A stretch of DNA of 64,000 bases, taken from positions 1-64,000 of the forward strand of contig NZ_JABWGQ010000012.1 of NCBI RefSeq assembly GCF_014595975.1, given 5' to 3'. This DNA is from Sphingopyxis sp. LK2115. GTDB taxonomy: Bacteria; Pseudomonadota; Alphaproteobacteria; Sphingomonadales; Sphingomonadaceae. This document shows, piece by piece, positions 16,487 through 25,294 of this stretch; positions within the stretch are counted from its first letter, which is position 1, and each line of letters begins with the position of its first letter. A model generated the notes under the pieces. The model was not told where the DNA came from. It searched no databases and was given only the letters and a program-made list of their open reading frames with translations. Position numbers and translations under genes: made by a program.

Positions 16487-17468
16487 GGCCTGCTCCCTGG
16501 GCAGCCGCGTCGGCAACCAGTCGCACCGGGCGCCCGCTGCGCATGTGCAGCATCGCGGTCCAATGCGGGCGCGCGGCGATGTGGTCGATCACTGCCGATC
16601 GCGCTGTCAAGATCAACTCGCCCGTCCCGGCCGCGCGTTCGGCCTGCCGCAGCAGCAGCGCGGCGTCGGTCCGCACAGGGTCGAACCGCACCTGTTCGAT
16701 CAGCGACGGCCGCTTGCGGCGCCGGACGATCTGCATGAAACCGAAACCGTTGACTGCGGTGCGCTCAAAGGGCGGCGGCAGCGCTGCGTCGATCGCCGCG
16801 TCGATTGCCTGCCGTCCCGCGCGATCGGGCAACGAAGGAAAGTCGATGCCGATCGACCCGCCAATATCGCAGCAGCGGATGACCGCCGCCGCCGCGACCG
16901 CGCCCGCCTTGGCGAGCGCCAACCCGTCGCCTTCGCCATCGACGTCGATCAGCACCATCGCCGGGGTCGCGTCGACCCACAGCGCCCCGCCCGGAAAGCG
17001 CCAGTGACCGGTGCGCACATTATCGATCACCTCCCCCCATCCGGCTTCTTCGAGCCGGTCGGCGCCAGCCGGATGCAGCACCGCTACCGGCACGCCGCTC
17101 GCAGCAATCCGCGCGGCGAGATCGGGTCCGTCGCCAAGCAGCGTGCCCGGATCGGCCATCCGCGCGCGCGCGGGCTTGTCGCGGCCGCGCTCGCAAAGCG
17201 CCATGCGCGTGATTTCGACGACCAGTCGCGCGCCGGTCGAGACGCCGGGCGGCAGGCCGCCGAGCGTCGCCAGCGGCTCGCCGGGCCAATCGAGCATGAC
17301 CAGCGCGCCCCGTTTGCCGCGTCGCGCCTCGACCAGCTTCGCGGCGACGACCGCACCGACGCGCGGCCCTTCCTCCTCGCGCTCGACGCGTGCCTCGACG
17401 ATCGCGCCATCGACGACCAGCGCCGCGCGCGCCTCGCCGATCCCTGCCTCGTAAAGCCACTCAGCCAA
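16476..17468 (-). CDS. Short RNase E/G-family protein
   Basis: About 330 residues matching the catalytic DNase I-like part of RNase E/G: DATPAMVLIDVDG, DIGGSIGIDFP and RTAVNGFGFMQIVRR, whose two Asp residues correspond to the metal-binding catalytic pair. The N-terminal S1 RNA-binding region is poorly recognisable and the Zn-link CPxC is absent, so the protein is shorter than E. coli RNase G (489 residues). This form sits between maf and yacG in many alphaproteobacteria. The start is uncertain: a TTG at 17468 overlaps the maf stop and agrees with the onset of homology (AEWLYEAG), while the open frame runs further. Activity is inferred. Confidence 0.8.
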   Translation of the reverse strand: MAEWLYEAGIGEARAALVVDGAIVEARVEREEEGPRVGAVVAAKLVEARRGKRGALVMLDWPGEPLATLGGLPPGVSTGARLVVEITRMALCERGRDKPARARMADPGTLLGDGPDLAARIAASGVPVAVLHPAGADRLEEAGWGEVIDNVRTGHWRFPGGALWVDATPAMVLIDVDGEGDGLALAKAGAVAAAAVIRCCDIGGSIGIDFPSLPDRAGRQAIDAAIDAALPPPFERTAVNGFGFMQIVRRRKRPSLIEQVRFDPVRTDAALLLRQAERAAGTGELILTARSAVIDHIAARPHWTAMLHMRSGRPVRLVADAAAQGAGHAQ

Positions 17469-18033
17469 GCGGGATTCCCGCGCTGGTGAGCAGGCTGCGC
17501 GTTTCGAACAGCGGCAGGCCGACGACATTGGAGTGGCTGCCCGACAGGAAACGGACAAAGGCCTCGGCGCGGCCCTGGATCGCATAGCCGCCCGCCTTGC
17601 CCATGCCTTCGCCCGATGCGACATAGGCATCGATTTCGGCGGGCGACAGCGGCTTGAAGGCGACGATCGTATCGACCGCGCGCACGCGCGGTCTGCCATC
17701 GGCACCGACGACGCACACCCCCGACCAGACGCGATGACGGCGGCCCGACAGCAGGCCGATCATCCGCCGCCAATCGGCCTCGTCGGCCGGTTTTTCCAGG
17801 ATACGGCGCCCGACCGCAACGGTGGTGTCGCCCGCAAGCACGACCTCATCCGGCGCCCGCTCTACCGCCAACGCCTTGGCGCGCGCCAGCCGGACGACAT
17901 AAGCCTGCGGCAATTCGCCCTTCAGCGGCGTTTCGTCGATTTCGGGGGCCGCGATACGCGCGGGCACGATGCCGATCCGCGCGAGCAATTCGCGCCGCCG
18001 CGGCGAGGTCGATGCAAGCACGAGGGCGGGCAT
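17461..18033 (-). CDS. maf: Maf-family nucleotide pyrophosphatase
   Basis: A 190-residue Maf/YhdE-type nucleoside triphosphate pyrophosphatase that hydrolyses non-canonical or methylated nucleotides. ASTSPRRRELL at the N-terminus, AGDTTVAVG in the middle and GYAIQGRAE near the C-terminus are the expected motifs. The ATG ending at 18033 gives the standard MPALVLASTSPRR start; a GTG at 18051, overlapping the infA stop as GTGA, is an alternative. It lies between infA and the RNase gene in one tight transcript. Confidence 0.92.
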   Translation of the reverse strand: MPALVLASTSPRRRELLARIGIVPARIAAPEIDETPLKGELPQAYVVRLARAKALAVERAPDEVVLAGDTTVAVGRRILEKPADEADWRRMIGLLSGRRHRVWSGVCVVGADGRPRVRAVDTIVAFKPLSPAEIDAYVASGEGMGKAGGYAIQGRAEAFVRFLSGSHSNVVGLPLFETRSLLTSAGIPLG

Positions 18034-18047
18034 GGTCGCCGCCCCGC

Positions 18048-18266
18048 TCACTTGAAGCGATAGGTGATCCGACCCTTGGTCAGGTCATAGGGGGTAAGTT
18101 CGACGAGCACTTCGTCGCCGACAAGCACGCGGATGCGGTTCTTGCGCATCTTGCCCGCCGTGTGGCCCAGAATCTCGTGGTCATTTTCCAGTTTGACGCG
18201 AAACATCGCGTTGGGCAGCAGTTCGACCACCTGGCCGCGCATTTCCAGAAGTTCTTCTTTCGCCAT
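18048..18266 (-). CDS. infA: Translation initiation factor IF-1
   Basis: A 72-residue single S1/OB-fold domain, exactly the family length. [11 protein letters not shown] and [19 protein letters not shown]-like sequence (here [20 protein letters not shown]) are diagnostic. IF-1 binds the ribosomal A site during initiation. It is the first gene of a four-gene run with maf, the RNase gene and yacG. Confidence 0.97.
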   Translation of the reverse strand: MAKEELLEMRGQVVELLPNAMFRVKLENDHEILGHTAGKMRKNRIRVLVGDEVLVELTPYDLTKGRITYRFK

Positions 18267-18384
18267 CTATCCTCTATGGGCTCGAAATATCGGGATGCGC
18301 GCCCATAACCGCAATTCGGGCCAAATGAAAGCAATCTGTCACAAGCAGTGTTCGGGCGGCATCAGGACCGCGAACGCGACTTTC

Positions 18385-18515
18385 TTCACGCCGAGACGCG
18401 GAGCGATTGCGCCGACCGCGAAGCCGTTCTGCATTTCCACGTTGCGACGGGGCGCAGCGCGGATGGAGAAAGGGACCGGTCGGTCCCGATCAACTGCTCC
18501 GCGTCTTCGCGCGAA
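18385..18515. repeat. REP-like inverted repeat, family B copy 1
   Basis: A 20-nt arm at 18385-18404 (TTCACGCCGAGACGCGGAGC) pairs with 18496-18515 at all but about three positions. The same sequence type recurs at 53606-53633. It occupies most of the 257-bp gap between infA and the JmjC-like gene, where no other feature is seen. Confidence 0.55.
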
Positions 18516-18523
18516 CCAGAATG

Positions 18524-19390
18524 TCACGACACCAGTTTGAGCTTGCGCGCGACGCGCCAGCCGATGCTCCGCGCCCGTGCATAGTCTGGCCAGCGCGGCG
18601 GCATCGCGGGGTCCAGTCCCATGCGGCGCAGCAGCGCGTTGGCGGCGTGCGCCTCGGCCTCGCGATAGCTCCATTCGCTGCGCCAGGTGATCGACAGCGA
18701 GATCGACGGCGTATCGCCGTTGGCGACAAAATGCGGCGCCATCACGGGCATGAGGACGGCGTCGCCGGGGCCGAGCGGCACCTGCTGCTCGCCGCCGCGA
18801 AACGCCTCGTCCCACGGCAGGTTGCGGTGCCCGCCGGTATGATAGCGTTCATGTTCGATGCGATGCGCAAAGCGTTCGTCGCCTGCGGGCCAGACATTCA
18901 TCACCTTCGTTCCGCGAAGCTGGAGCAGGATATTATGTTCGGGATCGAAGTGAAACGGCGTGATCGATCCTGGCGAGGAAATGAAGATAAAGCCCTGCGG
19001 CGTCAGCATCGCCCCCGTGCGCGGCTCGACAACGGGCTTCAGTTCGCCAAGCAGGTCCATCAGAAGCGCGCGATATTCGGGGATCGTCTCGATATTCTTG
19101 AGCACCGCCCAGCTGCCGTTGGTGTCGATCGTGCGGATCGTCTCGCCGATCGACAGGCCGTTCGCCGGAATATCCTCTGGCAGGATGCCGACGGGCAGGT
19201 CGCCCGGATTATATTCGACCGCGCTGGCCGGCAAGCTTTCGCCCAGCACCGCCAGCGCCTCGATCGACAGCAGGCGATGGTCGGGCAGATGATGGCGGAG
19301 CAGCCCCGCTTCACCCGGATAAAGCTTGGCCATGCGCGCCAGCGTTTCGGCAGGAAAGACGGGGCGGTCGATCGTCGGATGCACGGTCAT
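18524..19390 (-). CDS. JmjC/cupin-like Fe(II)/2-oxoglutarate dioxygenase
   Basis: A 288-residue protein with the JmjC-type cupin metal site: H147 and D149 (TPFHFDPEHN) and H220 (MAPHFVANGD). The segment ILLQLRGTKVMNVWPAGD is typical of bacterial cupin_8/JmjC hydroxylases, which hydroxylate protein side chains or small molecules. The ATG ending at 19390 overlaps the stop of the GNAT gene upstream by 4 bp (ATGA), so the two are translationally coupled. They lie directly downstream of the exosortase operon in the same orientation. The target is unknown; an envelope-linked substrate is inferred from context only. Confidence 0.8.
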   Translation of the reverse strand: MTVHPTIDRPVFPAETLARMAKLYPGEAGLLRHHLPDHRLLSIEALAVLGESLPASAVEYNPGDLPVGILPEDIPANGLSIGETIRTIDTNGSWAVLKNIETIPEYRALLMDLLGELKPVVEPRTGAMLTPQGFIFISSPGSITPFHFDPEHNILLQLRGTKVMNVWPAGDERFAHRIEHERYHTGGHRNLPWDEAFRGGEQQVPLGPGDAVLMPVMAPHFVANGDTPSISLSITWRSEWSYREAEAHAANALLRRMGLDPAMPPRWPDYARARSIGWRVARKLKLVS

Positions 19391-20571
19391 GTCGGGCTTT
19401 CTACCTCGTCGGCTTGCGCGGGCGCACCCTTCCAGCGCCGCCATGCCCGCTCGGCGCGCGTCAGCCATGTAAAGCGCCAGCGGTCGGCTGCGCCCGACAG
19501 CGGAACATTGACCCAGACAAGCGCGCGGCGTTCGCGCCAGACGCTGTCGATCATCGGATGACCGGGCGCCGCGCAGCTGTCGACCCAATCGATGCGTGGA
19601 TCGCCCAGCAGGTCCAGATTCGCCTGTTGCAGCAGAACGCCGGGTGAAAAGCGCGCATGATCCTCATCGAACGCCGTCTTGAAGGAAAAGCCGCCGGGCG
19701 GACACAGGAAGTTGACGAGCATCGCGAGCGGCCGCCCGTCCAGATCGAGCGCGCGCATGTCGAGCCGTCCCGCCGTCGCTGCGGCCGGCACGATCGCCCG
19801 AAACCACGCTTCGGTATCGCCGTGGCTTGCCAGCGCGGACCCCGCGCGCCCCTTCCATCCGCGTGCCTCCAGCGTCAAAAAGGCGTCGATCCACGGCCCC
19901 GGCGGATCGCCCGCCCGCCACCGGCGAAATGCGACCACGCCCTGTTCGGCCAGCCGGTTCGCCTGCCGCCTGAGTTCCTTGCGCTTCTTCGCGCGCACCG
20001 CAGCCTCCCAATAATCGGCGGGCGACAGGTCGCTTTCGAGCAGTGCGCGCTCCTCGCGGTGGACGGCCACAGCGTCGCCGCCGCGCTGGCGCGCGACCTC
20101 GACCAGTGCGCGGTGAAGCGGCCCATGCTCGGTCAGGCGCGGCACATGGAGCAGCGTGCGCGCCCAGGGGGCAGCATCGCACCAGCCGAGCAGGATCGAC
20201 CAGAACAGGGCTTCGAAACCGGCGCGCACCAGCGGCGCGCCGTGAAAATGATTCGGATGCATCCATTCCGTTGCATGGTGCAGCGGCAATCGGCCGTATC
20301 GCAGCGCCGGTGCGAGCGGAATGATGCCGATCAGCGGCCCATCGGCGCCACCCTGCACCATGACCAGCCGCGCCTTGCGCGCGGGATCAAGCAGGTGAAG
20401 CGCCGATTGCAGGCACCAGCGTTCGGCAAAGGGGTTGGGCTCGCTCGCCTCGCCAGCCAGCCCGTCCCACGCCGCCGCTAGCTCCGCCGACAGCGCCAGC
20501 GGATCGACCAGGCGCACCATCAATGGCGCGGCGTCGATGCTGCTGACCGGAAAGGCGGGATGGACCGTCAT
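19387..20571 (-). CDS. GNAT/BioF2-like acyltransferase
   Basis: A 394-residue protein of the FemAB-like GNAT type found beside exopolysaccharide genes. Recognisable parts are FAERWCLQSALHLL near 48-61, the basic helix RAKKRKELRRQANRLAEQG (about 193-211), FLTLEARGWKGRAGSAL and DEDHARFSPGVLL. The double-GNAT fold transfers an acyl or aminoacyl group. It follows the amidotransferase by 128 bp and overlaps the JmjC-like gene by 4 bp. It resembles in layout, though not closely, the FemAB-like gene at 25295 and the GNAT gene at 36477. Its substrate is unknown. Confidence 0.75.
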   Translation of the reverse strand: MTVHPAFPVSSIDAAPLMVRLVDPLALSAELAAAWDGLAGEASEPNPFAERWCLQSALHLLDPARKARLVMVQGGADGPLIGIIPLAPALRYGRLPLHHATEWMHPNHFHGAPLVRAGFEALFWSILLGWCDAAPWARTLLHVPRLTEHGPLHRALVEVARQRGGDAVAVHREERALLESDLSPADYWEAAVRAKKRKELRRQANRLAEQGVVAFRRWRAGDPPGPWIDAFLTLEARGWKGRAGSALASHGDTEAWFRAIVPAAATAGRLDMRALDLDGRPLAMLVNFLCPPGGFSFKTAFDEDHARFSPGVLLQQANLDLLGDPRIDWVDSCAAPGHPMIDSVWRERRALVWVNVPLSGAADRWRFTWLTRAERAWRRWKGAPAQADEVESPT

Positions 20572-20638
20572 CGGCGAGAGTTTAGCCGCGAAGCGTTAAA
20601 ATGGGGTGGCGGCATTCGGCCGGTTTTGGACGTAAAGT

Positions 20639-20653
20639 CCCTCCGCTGGAGGG
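20639..20653 (-). terminator. Hairpin after the amidotransferase gene
   Basis: CCCTCC-GCT-GGAGGG (6-bp arms) lies between the amidotransferase stop and the GNAT start. On the minus strand it is followed by ACTTTACG, a weak U-tract, so it is at best a partial terminator separating the exosortase operon from the GNAT/JmjC pair. Confidence 0.35.
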
Positions 20654-20699
20654 GAGGGGCTTAATCGCGTGCCGACAAATCCCCATCCCAAAGCTGCCA

Positions 20700-22595
20700 T
20701 CAAATCCCGAACAGTTTCGCCAGCGATTTTTCCAGCATGAAAAACTGCCAGATCAACCGCCCATGGTCGCGTCGCCCCGACTGGTGCGCGGCGACGATGC
20801 GTTCGATTTCGGCCATGTCGAACCAACCCGCGCGCGCGAGCGTCGAAGAGGTGGCGAGCGCCCTTGCCTGCGGGGCAAGCGCGCCGCGGAACCAGTGCGA
20901 CACCGGCGTCACGAACCCCATTTTGGGGCGATAAAGGATGTCGTGCGGCAGATAGGCTTCCATTGCCCGCTTCACTATCGCCTTGCCCGTCCCGCCCTTG
21001 ACCCGCATCGCCGCGGGCAGACTCGCGGCGAACTCGACGAGCCGGTAATCCAGCAACGGCTCGCGCGCCTCCAGGCTGACCGCCATGCTCATCCGGTCGG
21101 TCTTGGTCAGAATGTCGCCGGGCAGCCAGATTTTCAGGTCGGCATATTGGGCGCGGTCGAGCGGTTCGCGCGCGGGCGCTGCCGCCATTGCCCGCCAATA
21201 GCGTGCCTCGGCGACATGATCGCCAAGGCCGCGCAGCGCCGCGTCGTTGAACAGCCGCGCGCGCTGCGTCGGCCCCGTCACGCCAACCGCCTCGGCATAG
21301 CCCTCCGCGCCGCTTTTCGACAGGCTGGCGAGCGTCGCGCGCGCGCGCAGCGGGCGCGGCGCCCAGTCCATCTGCGGCCAGACCTTCGCCAACGGTCCCA
21401 GCACGCCGCGGCGCATGAAGCCGGGGATCAGCCCGCGCAGCTTTTCTTCCCGATGCTGGAACAGCAGGCGGCGATACCCCGCAAAGGCCTCGTCGGCGCC
21501 GTCGCCCGACAGCGCGACCGTCACCTCTTCGCGTGCGAGTTCGCACACCCGATAGGTCGGCAGCGCGCTCGCGTCGGCAAAGGGTTCGTCGAACATGTCG
21601 GCGATTTTGTCGATCAGCGCGAAATCGCCCGCCGCCACGGTGCGCGTCCGGTGATCGGTCGCAAACCGCTCGGCGATTTGCTGCGCATAGGCCGTTTCAT
21701 CGAGCGCCGCCTGGTCGAAGCCGATGGTGCAGGTCTTGACCGCTTTCGCGCTCGCCTCGGCCATCAGCGCGACGACCGCGCTCGAATCGACCCCGCCCGA
21801 CAGAAAGGCGCCGAGCGGCACATCGGCGACCATCCGGTCGGTCACCGCCGCGCGCATCAGGTGGACCAGATGTTCGGCCACCTCGCCCTCGCTCGCCTTG
21901 ATCCGCCGCGAAAAATCGGGCGCCCACCAACAGGTCGGCGCGGGCGTGGCCTTGCCGCGTTCGAGCATCAGATAATGGCCGGCGGGCAGCTTCTCGACCC
22001 CCGCGACGATGCAATTGTCGTCGGGCACATAACCCAGCGCGAAGAAATCCTCGACCGCGGTGAAATTCGCTTCCTGCCGCAGCAACGGGTGGCGCAACAA
22101 TCCCTTCAGTTCCGACGCGAACGCCACCGACCCGTCGGACAGGCGCGCATAGTGCAACGGTTTCACCCCCAGCCGGTCGCGCGCGAGAAACAGGCAGCCG
22201 CGCGCATGGTCGTGGATCGCAAAGGCGAACATGCCATTCAGCCGCGACAGGCATTCGGGGCCCCATTGCCGCCACGCCGCGATGATGACCTCGGTATCGC
22301 CGCTGGTACGAAAGCGGTGCCCGCGATCCTCCAGTTCGGCGCGCAGCTCGCGGAAATTATATATTTCGCCGTTATAGGTCAGCGTAACCGCCTCATCGTC
22401 GCTCGCCATCGGCTGCGGGCTGCCCGCAATGTCGATGATCGAGAGGCGGAGATGCGCAAGGCCGACGCCGGGCGCGGTCCATTCGCCCGATCCGTCGGGG
22501 CCGCGGTGGCTCATCGGGTGGAGCATCGCGCGCAGCCGCGCCGGATCGACCGGCTTTGCGGTGACGAGATGGTAGATGCCCGCGATGCCGCACAT
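20700..22595 (-). CDS. XrtA-associated asparagine synthase-type amidotransferase
   Basis: A 631-residue class II glutamine amidotransferase. The N-terminal nucleophile C2 (MCGIAG) and the glutaminase domain with RGPDGSGEW occupy about 1-210; the asparagine-synthase-like ATP pyrophosphatase domain has SGGVDSS at 266-272 and SGDGADEAFAGY. It should amidate an acid using glutamine and ATP, probably on the exopolysaccharide or its precursor. It fits exosortase-associated amidotransferase 1 (TIGR03108 family as I recall it). It lies 9 bp downstream of the exosortase gene at the end of a long minus-strand operon. Confidence 0.93.
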   Translation of the reverse strand: MCGIAGIYHLVTAKPVDPARLRAMLHPMSHRGPDGSGEWTAPGVGLAHLRLSIIDIAGSPQPMASDDEAVTLTYNGEIYNFRELRAELEDRGHRFRTSGDTEVIIAAWRQWGPECLSRLNGMFAFAIHDHARGCLFLARDRLGVKPLHYARLSDGSVAFASELKGLLRHPLLRQEANFTAVEDFFALGYVPDDNCIVAGVEKLPAGHYLMLERGKATPAPTCWWAPDFSRRIKASEGEVAEHLVHLMRAAVTDRMVADVPLGAFLSGGVDSSAVVALMAEASAKAVKTCTIGFDQAALDETAYAQQIAERFATDHRTRTVAAGDFALIDKIADMFDEPFADASALPTYRVCELAREEVTVALSGDGADEAFAGYRRLLFQHREEKLRGLIPGFMRRGVLGPLAKVWPQMDWAPRPLRARATLASLSKSGAEGYAEAVGVTGPTQRARLFNDAALRGLGDHVAEARYWRAMAAAPAREPLDRAQYADLKIWLPGDILTKTDRMSMAVSLEAREPLLDYRLVEFAASLPAAMRVKGGTGKAIVKRAMEAYLPHDILYRPKMGFVTPVSHWFRGALAPQARALATSSTLARAGWFDMAEIERIVAAHQSGRRDHGRLIWQFFMLEKSLAKLFGI

Positions 22596-22604
22596 GGCCG
22601 GTCC

Positions 22605-24083
22605 CTAGCCGCTTTTCAGCGCGCGGTCAGCCATCGCCCTGGCTCCGCCCGACGCGGAAACAAAGGCGCTGATCGCATCGCGCCCGCCTTGCCGCTCCTC
22701 GCTCGATACGATCAGCGACAGCGCGCGCGGGTCGCCACCGATAAGCCGTGCTTTCAGCCCCGCCAGTTTGGCCGAACGCGCGCTGCCCGTCACGTCGTCG
22801 CCGACCACATACCAGGTCGCGGCGTCGCGCAGCACCGGGCCGGGATGAAGCAGGCGCTCGGTCTTGCCGCCATCGACGGCGGGCAGCGGCGCGCTCCATG
22901 CCCACCGGCTGTCGGGGTCGACCGCGCCCTGCCCGAAGGCGACGACTTCGCGACCCTCGGCCTGGCGTTCATAGCCGCCGATCGCGACGGTCACGACCTG
23001 CCCTTTCGCGTCCGCAAAGTGCCGCAAAAGCCGCCGGTCGGCGCCGTCGAAGCGCGGCGTCCAGGGAGTTCCCACCACGCGCACGTCGCGCCAGCCGGGC
23101 GGTGCCTCAACCGTCATGGTGGGTGGCAGCGGCGCGCTGCGCCCGGCGATGAGCAGGCCCCATGCGGCGAACAGCAGCGGCAACAGCAAGGCGACGGGCA
23201 GCACCGCGCGGCCCGTTCCGGCAAAACGGATCGGACCGTCCAGCCCGCGCACATCGACCGCGGCGTCGTTCGCGGGGCGGTCGAACCAGCGCCGCGCCAC
23301 CAGCATCACGATCAGGATGACAAGGCCGAAAAAGATCCAGCCATAGAAAATATGGTCGATGCCGCCCGCCGCCTCGATCCCCCAGATATCGGCGGCGAGC
23401 ATCGTGCCATAGGCGCGCAGCGCGTTGGCCAGGATCGTCGCCGCGAGCGCCGCCGCGACAAAGACGATCCGCCGCGTCCAGCTTTGGAAACAAAGATGCG
23501 CCGCGAACACCGCATAGGCGAGCATCGCGATCAGGAAATTGACCCCCGAACATTCCTCGGCCACCTCGAAAAAGCCCGCGCGCGTGGTGATGAACACCCC
23601 CTGCATCTCGGCTGCGAGGCCCGACAGGCGGAGCAGCGCGACGCTGATATGCGCGGTAAAGGTCTGGAGCAGCGGCACCAGTTCTTCGCCGAACGGCACG
23701 AGCAGCAGCGCATAGGCGAGCGGAAAGAGCAGCCCGCGCACCAGCTTTTCGCCCAGCACCACGCCGACGGCGCCCTGCAGCATCAGCACCAGGCCGAACT
23801 GGCGGAACAGCGCCACCCCCGCCGCTTCGCCGACGAGCCACACCAGCCCCGCGCCCGTCATCCAGACCAGCGCCGGCCACCAACAGGCCGGAGTCAGCCG
23901 CCGCAACAATTGGGTGCGCTGCGACACCAGCCAGCCGATCATCGGCACCATCAGCAGGCAATGGGTAAAGGTCGAACTGTTCCACCAGATGCCCGCCATG
24001 TCGGCCGCATCGCGCCAAAAGAGCGCGACGATCGCCGCCGACAGCAACGCCAACGCGGCCAGATGGCGCTGCCAGGGCGTCAT
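22605..24083 (-). CDS. xrtA: Exosortase A fused to EpsI domain
   Basis: A 492-residue inner-membrane protein. The N-terminal part (about 1-268, eight or so membrane segments) is an exosortase with catalytic C178 (EECSG), R223 (NALRAYG) and H244 (GIDHIFYGW). The C-terminal part (about 290-492) is a periplasmic EpsI-like domain following one more membrane segment. Exosortases are proposed to recognise and cleave C-terminal PEP-CTERM tails, passing the protein to a cell-surface acceptor. No PEP-CTERM substrate is encoded in the window. The ATG overlaps the glycosyltransferase stop by 4 bp. Confidence 0.95.
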   Translation of the reverse strand: MTPWQRHLAALALLSAAIVALFWRDAADMAGIWWNSSTFTHCLLMVPMIGWLVSQRTQLLRRLTPACWWPALVWMTGAGLVWLVGEAAGVALFRQFGLVLMLQGAVGVVLGEKLVRGLLFPLAYALLLVPFGEELVPLLQTFTAHISVALLRLSGLAAEMQGVFITTRAGFFEVAEECSGVNFLIAMLAYAVFAAHLCFQSWTRRIVFVAAALAATILANALRAYGTMLAADIWGIEAAGGIDHIFYGWIFFGLVILIVMLVARRWFDRPANDAAVDVRGLDGPIRFAGTGRAVLPVALLLPLLFAAWGLLIAGRSAPLPPTMTVEAPPGWRDVRVVGTPWTPRFDGADRRLLRHFADAKGQVVTVAIGGYERQAEGREVVAFGQGAVDPDSRWAWSAPLPAVDGGKTERLLHPGPVLRDAATWYVVGDDVTGSARSAKLAGLKARLIGGDPRALSLIVSSEERQGGRDAISAFVSASGGARAMADRALKSG

Positions 24084-25285
24084 GCGGGCAGCCCCAGCAA
24101 TGCGCCGAGCGGCGCCATGCGCGCATCCCAGCCATAGCGTGCGATCATCCGTTCGCGCGCCGCCCGTCCCATTGCGGCCGCCACCGCGCGGTCGTCGAAC
24201 AGTGCGCCGACCGCCCGAGCCATCGCCTCGGCATCGTCGGCAACCAGCAGATGTTCGCCGGCAGCCGCGTCAATCCCCGCCGCCGCCGCGGCGCTGGCGA
24301 CCACCGGCCGCGCCATCGCCATCGCTTCGAGCAGTTTGTTCTGCACCCCGCGCGCGAGCAGCAACGGCGCGACCACCGCGTCGGCGGCGGCGAGCCACGG
24401 CCGCACGTCGGGCACCTCCCCCGTCACGGTCACGCCCGGCAGCGCTGCAAGCGCTCTCACCTCGTCGGTCGGCGCGCGCCCGACGACCGCAAAGCGCGCC
24501 GCCGCGTGCCGCCGCCGGATCAGCGGCAAGATGTCGGCGGCGAACCAGCGCACCGCGTCGATATTGGGGCGATAGTCCATCTGGCCGGTGAATACCGCGA
24601 GCGGACCCTCGCCACGACCCACCGGATCGAACGGCAGCGCCGGGTCGAAACGATCGGTGTCGATGCCGTTTTCGACCGCCCGCACCCTGTCTTCGCCCAG
24701 CCCGCTCCGTTGCCGGAACAGCGCCGCCTCGGCCTCGCTGACAAACAGGCTGGCGGTGACGCGCGCCGCGACCGCTGCTTCATGGGCGCCGAGCACGCGC
24801 GCTTCGCGCTTGTAAACCCAGTGGAGCGGCTGGCGCCGGTCCTGTTCGGCATAGGTGCCGAACTTCGCCGAATCGACATCGACGAAATCCATCAGCACCG
24901 GCCCGTCGAACCGGGTCGGCAGATATTGCGCCATCTGCCCTGAAAAGGCGACGATATGGCTGACATCGCCCTGCCCGATCAGCGCATCGACATGGCGCGC
25001 CAGCGCAGCGTTGCGGAACAGCCGGTTCGACACCGGCTCGCCGCGCAGCACCGCCTTTGCCAATGCGATCGGACGCGCCACATTGCGCTCTTCGATCGCT
25101 ACGCTTTTGCAAAGCGGCGCCAGCTTCCTCCGCGCGGCGTCGGCGTCGTCGGCATTGTCGGCCAGCCCCGCGACATGCACCGGGGCGAGCTTTGCCAGCG
25201 CCTCGAACATATGCCAGCTGCGAATGCGATCGCCGCGGTCGGGCGGCCACGGCGCGCGGTGAACGAGGAACAGGATTTCGGGCAT
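24080..25285 (-). CDS. XrtA-associated glycosyltransferase (GT4-like)
   Basis: A 401-residue cytoplasmic glycosyltransferase of the GT-B fold. It begins MPEILFLVHRAPWPPDRGD, a hallmark of the PEP-CTERM-associated sugar transferase group (TIGR03087 as I recall it). The C-terminal donor domain has FTGQMDYRPNIDAVRWF and GVQNKLLEAMAMARPVVAS. It should add a sugar during repeat-unit assembly of the exopolysaccharide. The ATG at 25285 has AGGTG 7 bases upstream; a GTG at 25294 is an alternative. It starts 9 bp after the FemAB-like gene stop and overlaps xrtA. Confidence 0.93.
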   Translation of the reverse strand: MPEILFLVHRAPWPPDRGDRIRSWHMFEALAKLAPVHVAGLADNADDADAARRKLAPLCKSVAIEERNVARPIALAKAVLRGEPVSNRLFRNAALARHVDALIGQGDVSHIVAFSGQMAQYLPTRFDGPVLMDFVDVDSAKFGTYAEQDRRQPLHWVYKREARVLGAHEAAVAARVTASLFVSEAEAALFRQRSGLGEDRVRAVENGIDTDRFDPALPFDPVGRGEGPLAVFTGQMDYRPNIDAVRWFAADILPLIRRRHAAARFAVVGRAPTDEVRALAALPGVTVTGEVPDVRPWLAAADAVVAPLLLARGVQNKLLEAMAMARPVVASAAAAAGIDAAAGEHLLVADDAEAMARAVGALFDDRAVAAAMGRAARERMIARYGWDARMAPLGALLGLPA

Positions 25286-25294
25286 CGCCCGCAC

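Noticed and set aside
20601-24137. 1178-codon plus-strand open frame over the amidotransferase and exosortase genes
   Set aside because: Shadow frame: Arg/Gln/His-rich without domains, opposite to two well recognised genes.
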